Source: a virus
Virus record (IMG/VR): IMGVR_UViG_3300030333_000188
Location: 1-39,595 of that record
Length of the DNA stretch: 39,595 bases
Strand: one strand, 5' to 3'
Shown: in pieces, positions 1-6,697 of the stretch
How the letters are laid out: each line of letters starts with the position of its first letter
Numbering within the stretch: position 1 is the stretch's first letter
Notes under the pieces: model-generated
What the model saw: the letters and a program-made list of their open reading frames with translations, nothing else
Database searches by the model: none
Told to the model about the DNA's origin: nothing
Made by a program: the position numbers and the translations under genes

Positions 1-643
1 CCAGTTTTGACCAGTCAGCATCAAACAATTCTAACCCTTTATCTGTGAGAATATGTTTGTACATTCCTGTAAAAACTTTGGGAGGAATAGTGCATATATC
101 AGCACCCACTCTAAAAGCAGAGGATACTTGACCGACTTCCCTAATAGATGCTGCAAGGACTTGGGTTTTAGATTGATGTGTAGCGTAGACATCTGCTATC
201 TCCTCTATAAGTTTTAATCCATCAAATGATTGATCATATACACGACCAACAAAAGGAGAAACATATGTTGCTCCTGCCTTTGATGCTAGTATTGCTTGTG
301 CTGTAGAAAAACATAGTGTAACGTTAACAGGGATGTCATCCTCTGATAAACTCTTACATGCTTTTAGACCTGCAGGTGTTAAAGGAACCTTGATAGTAAT
401 ATTAGGTCCTATATCTACGTACTCATCTGCCATGTCTAGCATTTCTTCTGTAGTTTCACCTACAACTTCTGCTGAAATACTTGAGTGGAAAGGAAAGATC
501 TCTGAAATCTGTTTGATTACTGTGACTGGATCATGTCCATTCTTTAGCATCAAACTAGGGTTGGTAGTAATACCATCAACTAATCCTGTATCAAAAGCAT
601 CTTTGATGAAATCAGGATCAGAGCAGTCTAAAAAGATTTTCAT
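1..643 (-). CDS. talC: Transaldolase TalC (3' end beyond window)
   Basis: Small fructose-6-phosphate-aldolase/TalC-type transaldolase, moving a three-carbon dihydroxyacetone unit in the pentose phosphate pathway. I translated the minus strand: the protein begins MKIFLDCSDPDFIKDAF, carries the family signature TTNPS at residues 26-30 and the Schiff-base lysine in ITIKVPLT (Lys85). The visible 214 codons are nearly the whole of a 215-220-residue family member; only the last few residues are missing. The ATG at 643 is chosen because the ATG five bases upstream is followed at once by a stop. In cyanophages TalC is a known auxiliary metabolic gene thought to push host carbon away from the Calvin cycle toward NADPH and ribose production. 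A sigma70-like promoter plus a late-promoter box lies directly upstream. Confidence 0.95.
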   Translation of the reverse strand, partial: MKIFLDCSDPDFIKDAFDTGLVDGITTNPSLMLKNGHDPVTVIKQISEIFPFHSSISAEVVGETTEEMLDMADEYVDIGPNITIKVPLTPAGLKACKSLSEDDIPVNVTLCFSTAQAILASKAGATYVSPFVGRVYDQSFDGLKLIEEIADVYATHQSKTQVLAASIREVGQVSSAFRVGADICTIPPKVFTGMYKHILTDKGLELFDADWSKL

Positions 644-662
644 TTCATATTATTATTTCCAA

Positions 663-695
663 TATTTATTATACCATAAAAAAGACCCCTGTCAA
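663..695 (-). promoter_or_regulatory. talC promoter: sigma70 TTGACA-N16-TATAAT with overlapping late box
   Basis: On the minus strand TTGACA (690-695) and TATAAT (668-673) are 16 bp apart, and a TGG triplet before the -10 box gives an extended -10. The overlapping AATAAATA (663-670) matches the NATAAATA late-promoter motif of T4-like cyanophages. The talC ATG is 20 bases downstream. The -35 box lies in the loop and adjoining stem end of the upstream terminator, so terminator and promoter share bases. Seen in sequence; activity is inferred. Confidence 0.7.
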
Positions 696-703
696 AAGGG
701 GTC
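677..703 (-). terminator. Intrinsic terminator after the small-ORF cluster
   Basis: A 7-bp perfect stem, GACCCCT (684-690) with AGGGGTC (697-703), has a 6-nt loop and is followed on the minus strand by a run of six Ts. It would end leftward transcripts from the three small genes and the RNA region, insulating talC. Confidence 0.85.
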
Positions 704-723
704 AGTGTTTTGAAACAAACAAT

Positions 724-810
724 TTACTTCCTATAAAGTAGTTGAATCTCAGCGTTTATGATTGTGAGAAAGATTGCTGCTGCAATCATTATCTCTGCTG
801 TAACAATCAT
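724..810 (-). CDS. 28-aa hydrophobic peptide
   Basis: A tiny ORF reading MIVTAEIMIAAAIFL followed by TIINAEIQLLYRK. It consists of one predicted membrane helix with a short basic tail. Its ATG overlaps the stop of the DUF4278 gene by one base (TAATG), so it is probably translated by coupling, and a terminator follows it. I do not recognise a function. Single-span phage peptides of this kind can act on host membranes, but nothing here shows that. Confidence 0.55.
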   Translation of the reverse strand: MIVTAEIMIAAAIFLTIINAEIQLLYRK

Positions 811-932
811 TATACGTTAGTAAGTTCTTTAACCTGTCTTACACCACGGTAAGTTAGTTCGACCTTATTGCTATGCTGAGTTTTGTTTCTGTCGGTGTCA
901 TACTTAACACCTCTGTATGTGACTTGTGCCAT
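810..932 (-). CDS. 40-aa DUF4278-like protein
   Basis: Begins MAQVTYRGVKYDTD and repeats the motif later as LTYRGVRQ. The (L/V)TYRG motif is the hallmark of DUF4278, a family of very small proteins found in cyanobacteria and their phages, function unknown. The start is set by a good ribosome site, TTAGGAG, five bases before the ATG. It sits 32 bases downstream of a sequence matching the 3' half of a glutamine-type aptamer and is coupled to the next ORF. A second DUF4278-like ORF lies at 34793-34969 on the other strand. Confidence 0.75.
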   Translation of the reverse strand: MAQVTYRGVKYDTDRNKTQHSNKVELTYRGVRQVKELTNV

Positions 933-964
933 TTGGTTCTCCTAAAGTAGTTGGATGTTTAATC

Positions 965-992
965 CGTTCCTTCAGTCGGCTTTTGCGTCCCT
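965..992 (-). promoter_or_regulatory. 3' half of a second glutamine-aptamer-like sequence
   Basis: Read on the minus strand, this segment contains AGGGACGCAA, then GCCGACTGAAGGAACG. It matches the conserved GACGCAA and GAAGGAACG blocks of the glnA/downstream-peptide aptamers as I remember them. Its partner 5' half, ACGTTCATCCCT, lies at 1152-1163. Between them CGTTC can pair with GAACG (P1) and TCCCT with AGGGA (P2). The 59-aa ORF occupies the P2 loop. It could be a real nested aptamer or a decayed duplicate. Confidence 0.4.
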
Positions 993-1151
993 ACAATCTA
1001 GACCCTGAGTCATACCAAAGTCGTAATACAAATCAATGATCTCTTGTCTATCTTCTTTGCTAAGGTCAGGGTATGACTTAGCACGATCTACTAGAGTATT
1101 GATATCTCCACAGGAGAATGTAATAGCAGTGGCAATTAATGTGGGAATCAT
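972..1151 (-). CDS. 59-aa 'downstream peptide' after the glutamine aptamer
   Basis: Reads MIPTLIATAITFSCGDINTL and then a charged helical part ending GLDCRDAKAD. The hydrophobic N-terminus could be a short signal peptide or membrane anchor, with a cysteine at residue 14. No Shine-Dalgarno is evident. The ATG directly follows CCCT of the second aptamer 5' half, so initiation could depend on how that RNA folds. Its position 16 bases after an aptamer of the downstream-peptide class is typical of the short ORFs that gave the class its name. Function unknown. Confidence 0.65.
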   Translation of the reverse strand: MIPTLIATAITFSCGDINTLVDRAKSYPDLSKEDRQEIIDLYYDFGMTQGLDCRDAKAD

Positions 1152-1163
1152 AGGGATGAACGT
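1152..1163 (-). promoter_or_regulatory. 5' half of the second glutamine-aptamer-like sequence
   Basis: The minus strand reads ACGTTCATCCCT immediately before the ATG of the 59-aa ORF. It repeats the start of the intact aptamer and is complementary at CGTTC and TCCCT to blocks at 965-992. Confidence 0.4.
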
Positions 1164-1166
1164 ACC

Positions 1167-1213
1167 CGTTCCGAGTCGGCTTACTTGCGTCTTGAATGTA
1201 TCAAGATGAACGT
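1167..1213 (-). promoter_or_regulatory. Glutamine riboswitch-like aptamer (downstream-peptide/glnA class)
   Basis: The minus strand runs ACGTTCATC, a small hairpin (CTTGA, loop TACAT, TCAAG), then GACGCAAGTA, then GCCGACTCGGAACG. P1 forms from CGTTC and GAACG, P2 is the small hairpin, and the GACGCAAGTA block matches the conserved core of aptamers shown to bind L-glutamine in cyanobacteria and marine phage. The usual GAAGGAACG is replaced by CTCGGAACG here, a deviation from consensus. It precedes the 59-aa ORF. The assignment rests on remembered motif blocks; a covariance-model search (Rfam RF01704 and RF01739) would decide. Confidence 0.7.
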
Positions 1214-1214
1214 A

Positions 1215-1234
1215 ATGTCATGATTACATGACAT
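1215..1234 (-). promoter_or_regulatory. Perfect 8-bp hairpin just upstream of the aptamer
   Basis: ATGTCATG (1215-1222) and CATGACAT (1227-1234) are perfect inverted repeats with a 4-nt loop. It lies between the late-promoter-like box and the aptamer, so it would be at the 5' end of a transcript started there. No T-run follows on the minus strand, so it is not a normal terminator. It may protect the transcript end or bind a protein. Confidence 0.5.
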
Positions 1235-1237
1235 AAT

Positions 1238-1244
1238 TATTTAG
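1238..1244 (-). promoter_or_regulatory. Late-promoter-like box CTAAATA
   Basis: CTAAATA on the minus strand, within TTTACTAAATAATT, resembles the CTAAATA/NATAAATA late promoters of T4-like cyanophages. It lies directly after the noncoding RNA terminator and before the aptamer, where a promoter for the small-ORF operon would be expected. Confidence 0.45.
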
Positions 1245-1245
1245 T

Positions 1246-1271
1246 AAAATAAAAAGAGGATGCGAACCCTC
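1246..1271 (-). terminator. Intrinsic terminator of the noncoding RNA
   Basis: The minus strand has GAGGG (1267-1271) pairing with TCCTC (1256-1260) around a TTCGCA loop, followed by TTTTTATTTT. The five-pair stem includes one G-U pair. It could be partly leaky toward the small-ORF genes. Confidence 0.7.
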
Positions 1272-1503
1272 CAATTAGGGAATTAACCCTACGCTTTTTG
1301 TAATGTTGTTGGGTAAAGGGGGAGGTTGGAATCCTGTATACCAACAAGAGATGGGCATTTCTACAGTTTAGAAAAACATCTCTGCCTAAGACCCGACTGG
1401 TAAGTCGATTCTCCTTTCGGAGCAGCACCACCTGTGTCTCATCACCTTAACTAGCTATATGCCAGTAAGTTTATTCAGTCACTCCCGATGTGTTGATCAG
1501 CAC
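1246..1503 (-). ncRNA. Structured noncoding RNA of about 260 nt, unassigned
   Basis: Bounded upstream by a strong sigma70 promoter and downstream by an intrinsic terminator, with no convincing ORF inside. Minus-strand hairpins: 1488-1505 (ATGTG/CACAT), 1446-1469 (nine pairs with one bulge, loop ATATA), 1411-1422 (CTCC-GAAA-GGAG, a GNRA tetraloop), 1394-1407 (CGACT/AGTCG), 1347-1383 (seven pairs, AGAGATG/CATCTCT, enclosing TTTCTA/TAGAAA), 1276-1291 (TAGGG/CCCTA). CCAACAA and TTGTTGG (1341-1347 with 1306-1312) close another domain. CTGC near 1423 and GCAG near 1385 could close a multiloop. I cannot match it to tRNA, tmRNA, 6S, RNase P or SRP RNA. T4 also makes stable small RNAs, but I claim no homology. 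The transcript start is estimated from the -10 box. Confidence 0.65.
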
Positions 1504-1509
1504 ATTTAT

Positions 1510-1538
1510 AATATAACAGTACCCTAATTATTTGTCAA
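1510..1538 (-). promoter_or_regulatory. Strong sigma70 promoter, TTGACA-N17-TATATT
   Basis: On the minus strand a perfect -35 TTGACA (1533-1538) is 17 bp from TATATT (1510-1515). Transcription should start near 1503-1505. It looks like a host sigma70 early promoter and has no protein gene directly behind it, which is the main argument for the noncoding RNA. Confidence 0.8.
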
Positions 1539-1551
1539 CAGGTATTTTTAC

Positions 1552-1716
1552 TTAATAACTTTGCTCTGCTGTTGCTAAGTCATTATTGACCACAGAGTAG
1601 GTAAGTTCATCCTTAAAGTAAGACTTGTATATCCTACCCCATACAACGTCAAACTCTTCTTGACTTAAATCTTTGAACAGACACTTGTCTTCTAGGTAAA
1701 TGTGATATGATTTCAT
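1552..1716 (-). CDS. 54-aa conserved-looking cyanophage protein
   Basis: Starts MKSYHIYLEDKCLFKDLSQE and continues with an aromatic, acidic sequence. The ATG at 1716 is chosen over an in-frame upstream start because it overlaps the previous stop as ATGA and has GGGAG eleven bases before it. I associate this peptide with the nrdB neighbourhood of cyanophages, but the function is unknown. Confidence 0.75.
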   Translation of the reverse strand: MKSYHIYLEDKCLFKDLSQEEFDVVWGRIYKSYFKDELTYSVVNNDLATAEQSY

Positions 1717-1904
1717 TGTTGTTGCTCCCTTTGTCTCCACATTTTCTTTTCCATCTCCCACATTGCCTCTGCTGTACCTTCGGGAGGTGATTCGTTACCT
1801 GCTTTTTCTAGCAATCTATCATACTCTTCAGCAGCATCTATGATTGCTTTCTTACATTCTTCCAAACTAAAGTTTAAATCCTGCGAAGGTGTCTGATTTG
1901 ACAT
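1713..1904 (-). CDS. 63-aa acidic helical protein downstream of nrdB
   Basis: Starts MSNQTPSQDLNFSLEECKKA and is predicted to be mostly helical and acidic, ending in glutamines. The start at 1904 is preferred to 1928 because GGAGGA lies before it inside the nrdB coding sequence. It overlaps the nrdB 3' end by 38 bases and the next gene by four. No domain recognised. Confidence 0.65.
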   Translation of the reverse strand: MSNQTPSQDLNFSLEECKKAIIDAAEEYDRLLEKAGNESPPEGTAEAMWEMEKKMWRQREQQQ

Positions 1905-3027
1905 CTTGCTTGATTCCTCCAACGACATAAGATTCTATCTCCGTTTCTTGAGGTGCGTTTTGTTGACCTTTACTGTTTAACCAGTGTTCAGTCCAAGGTA
2001 AAGGATTATTCCTTAATGGTTGATCGTAGATAGGTTTTAAACCAATCGCTTTCATACGACGGTTAGCAATCCACTCCACATAATTATATAACAGTTTGGC
2101 ATTTAGACCAATCATACTACCATCTTTAAATAGATAGTCTGCCCATGCCTTCTCTTCGTTGACACAGTTCTCAAACATCTTAGAAACAGTTTCCTTTTCC
2201 TCTTTAGCTATCTCTACCATGTCTGGATCGTCACCCTTTTCCCAATTTTTTAATATTTGTTGAGTAAGAACTAGATGTTGAGATTCATCTCTAGAGATAA
2301 GAGATAGTATCTTTGCTGATCCTTCCATGAGTTTGTTCTCACCGAAAGCAAATGAACATGCAAAACTTACATAGAACCTAATACCCTCTAAGATATTAAC
2401 GTTAGCAACTGCAAGATATAATTTTCTTTTTAAATCTTTTGCTGTCCACCTAGCAGTAGGAGAATCCTTTGCGTTCTTCTGCCATAAACTACCATTACTA
2501 TACTCTTGTGCGTACTGTATGAACTCATCATATGATTGAGTTACAGATTCTGATCTTGACATGATCTTATCGTCATCAAGTATAGTATCAAATACTTCTG
2601 AAGGATTAGCATATACATTCTTAATGATGTATGTGTATGATCTACTATGAATCATTTCCATAAACTGCCACACCTGCATACATGCTTCTAGTTCTGGTAG
2701 AGAACAGTAAGGTATAAAAGCCATACCTGGTGCACGTCCTTGTACACTATCAAGCATGATCTGATACTTCAAATTACTAGTAAAGATATGCTTCTGATTG
2801 TCTGTAAGATTCTGATAATCTGCACGATCTTTCTGTAGTGAGACCTCTTCTGGTCTCCAGAAATATCCTAACTGTTGTTGTGTCAACCTATCGAATGTAG
2901 GATACTTATAATTGTCATAACGTTGAACACTCAATGGTGCTCCAAAAAACATTGGTTGTTTAGGTGTTTCTACTTTTGCTCTATTAAATACGGTCATTCC
3001 TTTGGGTTCAGATTTTACAGGACTCAC
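1867..3027 (-). CDS. nrdB: Ribonucleotide reductase class Ia, beta subunit
   Basis: Holds the diiron-tyrosyl radical that starts ribonucleotide reduction by NrdA. With the GTG start at 3027 (GAGGAGG just before it) it has 386 residues. Iron ligands are visible: Asp93 in MLDSVQGR, Glu124 and His127 in FMEMIHSRSY, Glu214 in ILEGIRFY, and Glu248/His251 in ISRDESQHL. The radical tyrosine is Tyr131 in HSRSYTY, so this is a classical Tyr-type beta subunit. A later ATG at 2997 (MTVFNRAKVE) is an alternative start. It overlaps nrdA by 20 bases and is clearly co-transcribed. It supplies dNTPs for phage replication. Confidence 0.96.
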   Translation of the reverse strand: MSPVKSEPKGMTVFNRAKVETPKQPMFFGAPLSVQRYDNYKYPTFDRLTQQQLGYFWRPEEVSLQKDRADYQNLTDNQKHIFTSNLKYQIMLDSVQGRAPGMAFIPYCSLPELEACMQVWQFMEMIHSRSYTYIIKNVYANPSEVFDTILDDDKIMSRSESVTQSYDEFIQYAQEYSNGSLWQKNAKDSPTARWTAKDLKRKLYLAVANVNILEGIRFYVSFACSFAFGENKLMEGSAKILSLISRDESQHLVLTQQILKNWEKGDDPDMVEIAKEEKETVSKMFENCVNEEKAWADYLFKDGSMIGLNAKLLYNYVEWIANRRMKAIGLKPIYDQPLRNNPLPWTEHWLNSKGQQNAPQETEIESYVVGGIKQDVKSDTFAGFKL

Positions 3028-5302
3028 ACTCTTCCTCCTCGGTGGATAGTAGGTTTTCGATTAGATTATCAACAGTGTCAGTTTGACTAACAACTTCATC
3101 ACCATCTTTCTTAGCATCATATGTATTCTGATAGTAAGATGTCTTCCACCCATACTTGTATGTTGTTAGAAGATCATTTGCCATTACACTAACAGGCACT
3201 TCATTGTCAGGATAGTTCTCAGGATTATAAGACCAGTTACCACTGATCGCTTGATCGAAGAACTTCTGCATTACAGCAGTGATTTTTATATATCCTTCGT
3301 TGGATTTCATATCCCACAAAAGAGTATAGTTATTCTTCAAGGACTGATAAGACGGAACAATTTGCTTAAGAGGTCCTTTCTTTGATTTTTTAATGGACAA
3401 GTAGTCTCTAGGTGGTTCGATTCCATTGGTTGCATTTGACACAACGGAACTGCTCTCCGAAGGCATCTGTGCGGACAACGTGCTGTGCCTGAGTCCGTAC
3501 TCCATGATCCTCCCCCTGAGATACTCCCAATCACATGATAGGTCATTTGATATTATCTCATCTACCTCGCTCTTATATGTATCTATTGGTAGTATTCCCT
3601 GAGCGTATTTTGTCTTACCGAAATAACCGCAAGCACCTTTTTCCATAGCAAGCATATTAGATGAATGTAGCAATGCATACTGGAATCTTTCTGTCAGATC
3701 ATGTACTAATTTTACTGCCTCTGGTGAGTCATACTTAGCACCGTTCTTAGCAAGGTAATGTGCTAAACCAATGTATCCTATACCCAAAGATCTACGGTTG
3801 ATTGTAGAGTGTTTTGCTGCCTTTACAGGATACTGTTGATAGTCTATCAATGCATCTAATCCTCTGACTGCAAGATCACATAAATCATCTAGTTCTTCAA
3901 GTCTATTAATCTTACCTACGTTGATAGCAGATAGAATACACAATGCAATCTCACCATCACCATCAATATGTTGAATGGGGTCTGTAGGTAATGTGATTTC
4001 CTGACATAGGTTACTCATATTAACCTTGTCTTTGAATGATGAGTGACTATTACAATGATCTATATTCATCAAATAGATACGACCAGTCTCTGCTCTTTCC
4101 TTAAGCATGTTAAGGATTAGTGTCTGTGCTTTAATAGTCTTCTTAGGAACTGTTTCATCCTGTTCATACTGCTCATACAATTCATCAAACTCTGGTAGAC
4201 CAAATGCCTCATACAAACCTGGTACATTGTGTGGTGAAAACAAAGTAATGTCTCCATCAGATATGAACCTCTTGTAGAAGAGACCACTTAACTGAATACT
4301 ATAGTCTAATTTTCTAACCCTATTATCTTCTGTTCCTTTATTGTTCTTGAGAACAATGATGTCTTCTATTTCTTGGTGCCAGATTGGGAAGTGGACTGTT
4401 GCTGAACCACCTCTGATACCGTTTTGCGTACAACATCGTACAGTGCTCTCGAATTTTTTAAGGAAGGGGACGACACCAGTATGTTGAACTTCTCCACCCC
4501 TGATTTTACTGTTGATGCCACGGATCCTACCTGCGTTGATACCAATACCTGCCCTCTGAGCGACATATTTGCCAATAGCCATATCACTGCTAAAGATACT
4601 ATCGAGGGTGTCATCAGAATCAACCAAAACGCAACTTGCAAATTGACGAATGGGGGTTCTAACTCCTCCCATGATCGGTGTTGGGATGTTGATTTTGTGT
4701 TTTGAGATTGCGTCATAATACTTTTTAATGTACTCGAGTCGATAGAACTTATCATCATCTTGAAAGAGAGTTGCTGCCACCATCATATACATGAATTGTG
4801 GTGTCTCAAAGACCTTACCAGTGCTACGATCTTGTACAAGATATTTATCTACTACCTGACGTATACCTGCATAGGTAAATAGGTAGTCTCTATCATGATC
4901 AATGTAAGAATCTAATAGTTCCCACTCTTTATCAGTAAACTTCTTTACTATTGAGGAGTCATAGAGACCCTTCTCAATACAAAGGTCTACATGTGATCTT
5001 AAAGTAGGATGTTTATCTGGATGTCCTTTATATACTTCCTTTCTTAATCCAAATAAAAGAAGTCTAGCAGCAACATACTGATAGTTAGGGTTCTCTAATG
5101 TAATTAAATCATTAGCAGAACGGATAAGAATTTCTTGAATGTCTTCTGTCTTAATACCATCAAAAAACTGTAGACCAGAGTTCATTTCTACTGCAGATTC
5201 AGAGACACCTGCAAGACCTCTGCAAGCATGTTCTACTATGTGGTGTACTCTTTCTAAATCTAAGGGTGCAGTCTCACCATTTCTCTTAACTACGTTTGTC
5301 AT
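3008..5302 (-). CDS. nrdA: Ribonucleotide reductase class Ia, alpha subunit
   Basis: Catalytic subunit reducing NDPs to dNDPs. The 764 residues align along their length with E. coli NrdA from memory. Order: N-terminal ATP-cone (VVKRNGETAPLDLERVH, about 4-90), then the ten-stranded barrel with Cys224 (FASCVLV), Asn431-Cys433-Glu435 (NLCQE, thiyl radical site) and Cys455 (ALCILSA). The radical-transfer tyrosine pair is in KTSYYQNT, and the C-terminal shuttle pair Cys759/Cys762 is in ECESCKI. The start at 5302 gives an ATGA overlap with the primase stop and fits the family; an upstream GTG is less likely. The retained ATP-cone suggests allosteric control by ATP/dATP. Confidence 0.97.
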   Translation of the reverse strand: MTNVVKRNGETAPLDLERVHHIVEHACRGLAGVSESAVEMNSGLQFFDGIKTEDIQEILIRSANDLITLENPNYQYVAARLLLFGLRKEVYKGHPDKHPTLRSHVDLCIEKGLYDSSIVKKFTDKEWELLDSYIDHDRDYLFTYAGIRQVVDKYLVQDRSTGKVFETPQFMYMMVAATLFQDDDKFYRLEYIKKYYDAISKHKINIPTPIMGGVRTPIRQFASCVLVDSDDTLDSIFSSDMAIGKYVAQRAGIGINAGRIRGINSKIRGGEVQHTGVVPFLKKFESTVRCCTQNGIRGGSATVHFPIWHQEIEDIIVLKNNKGTEDNRVRKLDYSIQLSGLFYKRFISDGDITLFSPHNVPGLYEAFGLPEFDELYEQYEQDETVPKKTIKAQTLILNMLKERAETGRIYLMNIDHCNSHSSFKDKVNMSNLCQEITLPTDPIQHIDGDGEIALCILSAINVGKINRLEELDDLCDLAVRGLDALIDYQQYPVKAAKHSTINRRSLGIGYIGLAHYLAKNGAKYDSPEAVKLVHDLTERFQYALLHSSNMLAMEKGACGYFGKTKYAQGILPIDTYKSEVDEIISNDLSCDWEYLRGRIMEYGLRHSTLSAQMPSESSSVVSNATNGIEPPRDYLSIKKSKKGPLKQIVPSYQSLKNNYTLLWDMKSNEGYIKITAVMQKFFDQAISGNWSYNPENYPDNEVPVSVMANDLLTTYKYGWKTSYYQNTYDAKKDGDEVVSQTDTVDNLIENLLSTEEEECESCKI

Positions 5303-6312
5303 ACTTTTTTCCACTCAGATAATTTGATTTTTGCTTGAAGTCCGTGGTATGTATTAGATTCTACCAGAGACTGAACGTTATGTCCAGCTAGATGCATGTC
5401 ATTAATATCCTTTTGTTGTATTTGTTTTGGCCATATTACTACCTTGTCTCCTCTATCAACGGTGGTTGAGATTCGTTTGACGATTTCTCTGTTACGAGGT
5501 TCGTTATCATAAACCCAAATATAATCGCTCCAATTATACGACCTAGGATCAATGTCGGAGCCAGCCATGCCAACCGAGTTTTCCAAGAAGAGCGAGTCGA
5601 AGGGTCCTTCGACGATGTAGACTTTTTCATGTGGATTAATTCTATGGAGTCCATATACTTTTGATTGATTTTCATCCAACATGATAGTGATATATCTTAG
5701 TTGGTCTTTGGGGTCGAGGGATCGTCCTTGGAATCCGAACCATCCTTCATGATATCCTCCATCTTCTTTTTCGCTTGGTTTAATGAATGGGATAACGATC
5801 CTAGGTTTATCGTTTTTGATTTGAGTAAACGATGGTTTGTTTTTGTTAACCCAAGTACAGAAGTCTTTTGTGTAAAAGAGTTCGTTCCAAAATTTTTTAG
5901 GAATTTGTCTATCTGCAAGATATTTTACGGCAGGGTGCTCATTATTTAGAGAAGAAATACTTTCGAGATCTTCCTTCTTCTTAAAAACTGGTTTGTTAAA
6001 TTTTGGTTTAGGAACATACGATCCTTTACCTGTTGTTCCACTCTTATACCTCTCCATGATGTACTCATCATAGAGGTCAGGAGCGTTGTCTTTAAGAAAA
6101 TTAGGTAGAGTTCTACCAACACCGCAGTTATGACACTTGTAAACTAAATCTGTTTTTACACGAAAAAAATACCCCCTTGCCTTGTTCCTGTGTTTCTGTG
6201 AATCACCACAGTAAGGGCATCGGAAGTTGTATACATCTGTTTTCTTCCTGACAAACTTGTCTAGTCTGTTAGAAAGTAGATTTACATAATGTGCATCAAC
6301 AAATTCAGTCAC
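5299..6312 (-). CDS. 61: DNA primase, T4 gp61-like
   Basis: Makes RNA primers for lagging-strand synthesis with the gp41 helicase. The 337 residues have an N-terminal zinc ribbon (Cys32, Cys35, Cys60, Cys63), a linker, then a Toprim catalytic domain with Glu235 in VYIVEGPFDS, the acidic VYDNE near 269 and DIND near 303. The length matches T4 gp61 (342). The start appears to be a GTG overlapping the previous gene by 8 bases. Its stop overlaps the nrdA ATG. Here it is not beside gp41, as its partner helicase is at 14780-16147. Confidence 0.92.
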   Translation of the reverse strand: MTEFVDAHYVNLLSNRLDKFVRKKTDVYNFRCPYCGDSQKHRNKARGYFFRVKTDLVYKCHNCGVGRTLPNFLKDNAPDLYDEYIMERYKSGTTGKGSYVPKPKFNKPVFKKKEDLESISSLNNEHPAVKYLADRQIPKKFWNELFYTKDFCTWVNKNKPSFTQIKNDKPRIVIPFIKPSEKEDGGYHEGWFGFQGRSLDPKDQLRYITIMLDENQSKVYGLHRINPHEKVYIVEGPFDSLFLENSVGMAGSDIDPRSYNWSDYIWVYDNEPRNREIVKRISTTVDRGDKVVIWPKQIQQKDINDMHLAGHNVQSLVESNTYHGLQAKIKLSEWKKV

Positions 6313-6697
6313 TAAGATGGACGGTATGTCCGCTTATCATACTTGTATTGTTATTATTTGTCAAGTTTTTAAGGAGTGCTTGTCCTGGTGCAGACACGAG
6401 GAAAGATACAACAGTAAGAGCACCAAAAATAGACCACATCTTTTTTTCAATGAGTCTAAGACGGTCATCAACCTTACGTATATCCCTTTCACAACCTTTC
6501 TTAATTGCATTTGTTTCTCTATTAATATCTCTGTTTAAATTATCTAACTTCTCGAACAAAACTTCATCTACTTTGTCTTGCTTATCTAATTTCTCATTGT
6601 GTACAGCAAGAAGTTGACCCATCTTCACACTGTTTTCTTGAAGAGTGTCAACTACTTTTTCGAGTCTTTCTATTATTGCTGCATTTATGTCAGACAT
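6305..6697 (-). CDS. 130-aa coiled-coil membrane protein
   Basis: Residues 1-85 are heptad-rich and charged (predicted coiled coil), followed by one membrane segment around 88-108 (WSIFGALTVVSFLVSAPG). This layout recalls haemolysin XhlA-like and spanin/holin accessory proteins of other phages, but there is no decisive motif. One-base overlap (TAATG) with the upstream gene shows operon coupling. Function unknown. Confidence 0.7.
   Translation of the reverse strand: MSDINAAIIERLEKVVDTLQENSVKMGQLLAVHNEKLDKQDKVDEVLFEKLDNLNRDINRETNAIKKGCERDIRKVDDRLRLIEKKMWSIFGALTVVSFLVSAPGQALLKNLTNNNNTSMISGHTVHLSD

Noticed and set aside
333-713. 126-aa rightward ORF
   Set aside because: It is antisense to the clearly conserved TalC and runs through the terminator.
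1237-1431. 64-aa leftward ORF
   Set aside because: It runs across the hairpins and terminator of the structured RNA, has basic low-quality composition and no ribosome site. Structure and promoter explain the region better.
1245-1440. tRNA gene
   Set aside because: GGGTTCGCATCC looked like a T-arm, but the stem does not pair in tRNA register and no acceptor stem or anticodon arm could be formed. It fits a terminator.
1405-1450. Hammerhead ribozyme
   Set aside because: GTGATGAG and a later GAAA resemble the core, but the GAAA is a tetraloop inside CTCC/GGAG and the stems do not connect properly.
4366-4758. 130-aa ORF inside nrdA
   Set aside because: Shadow frame of a strongly conserved catalytic part of NrdA; no independent start signal.
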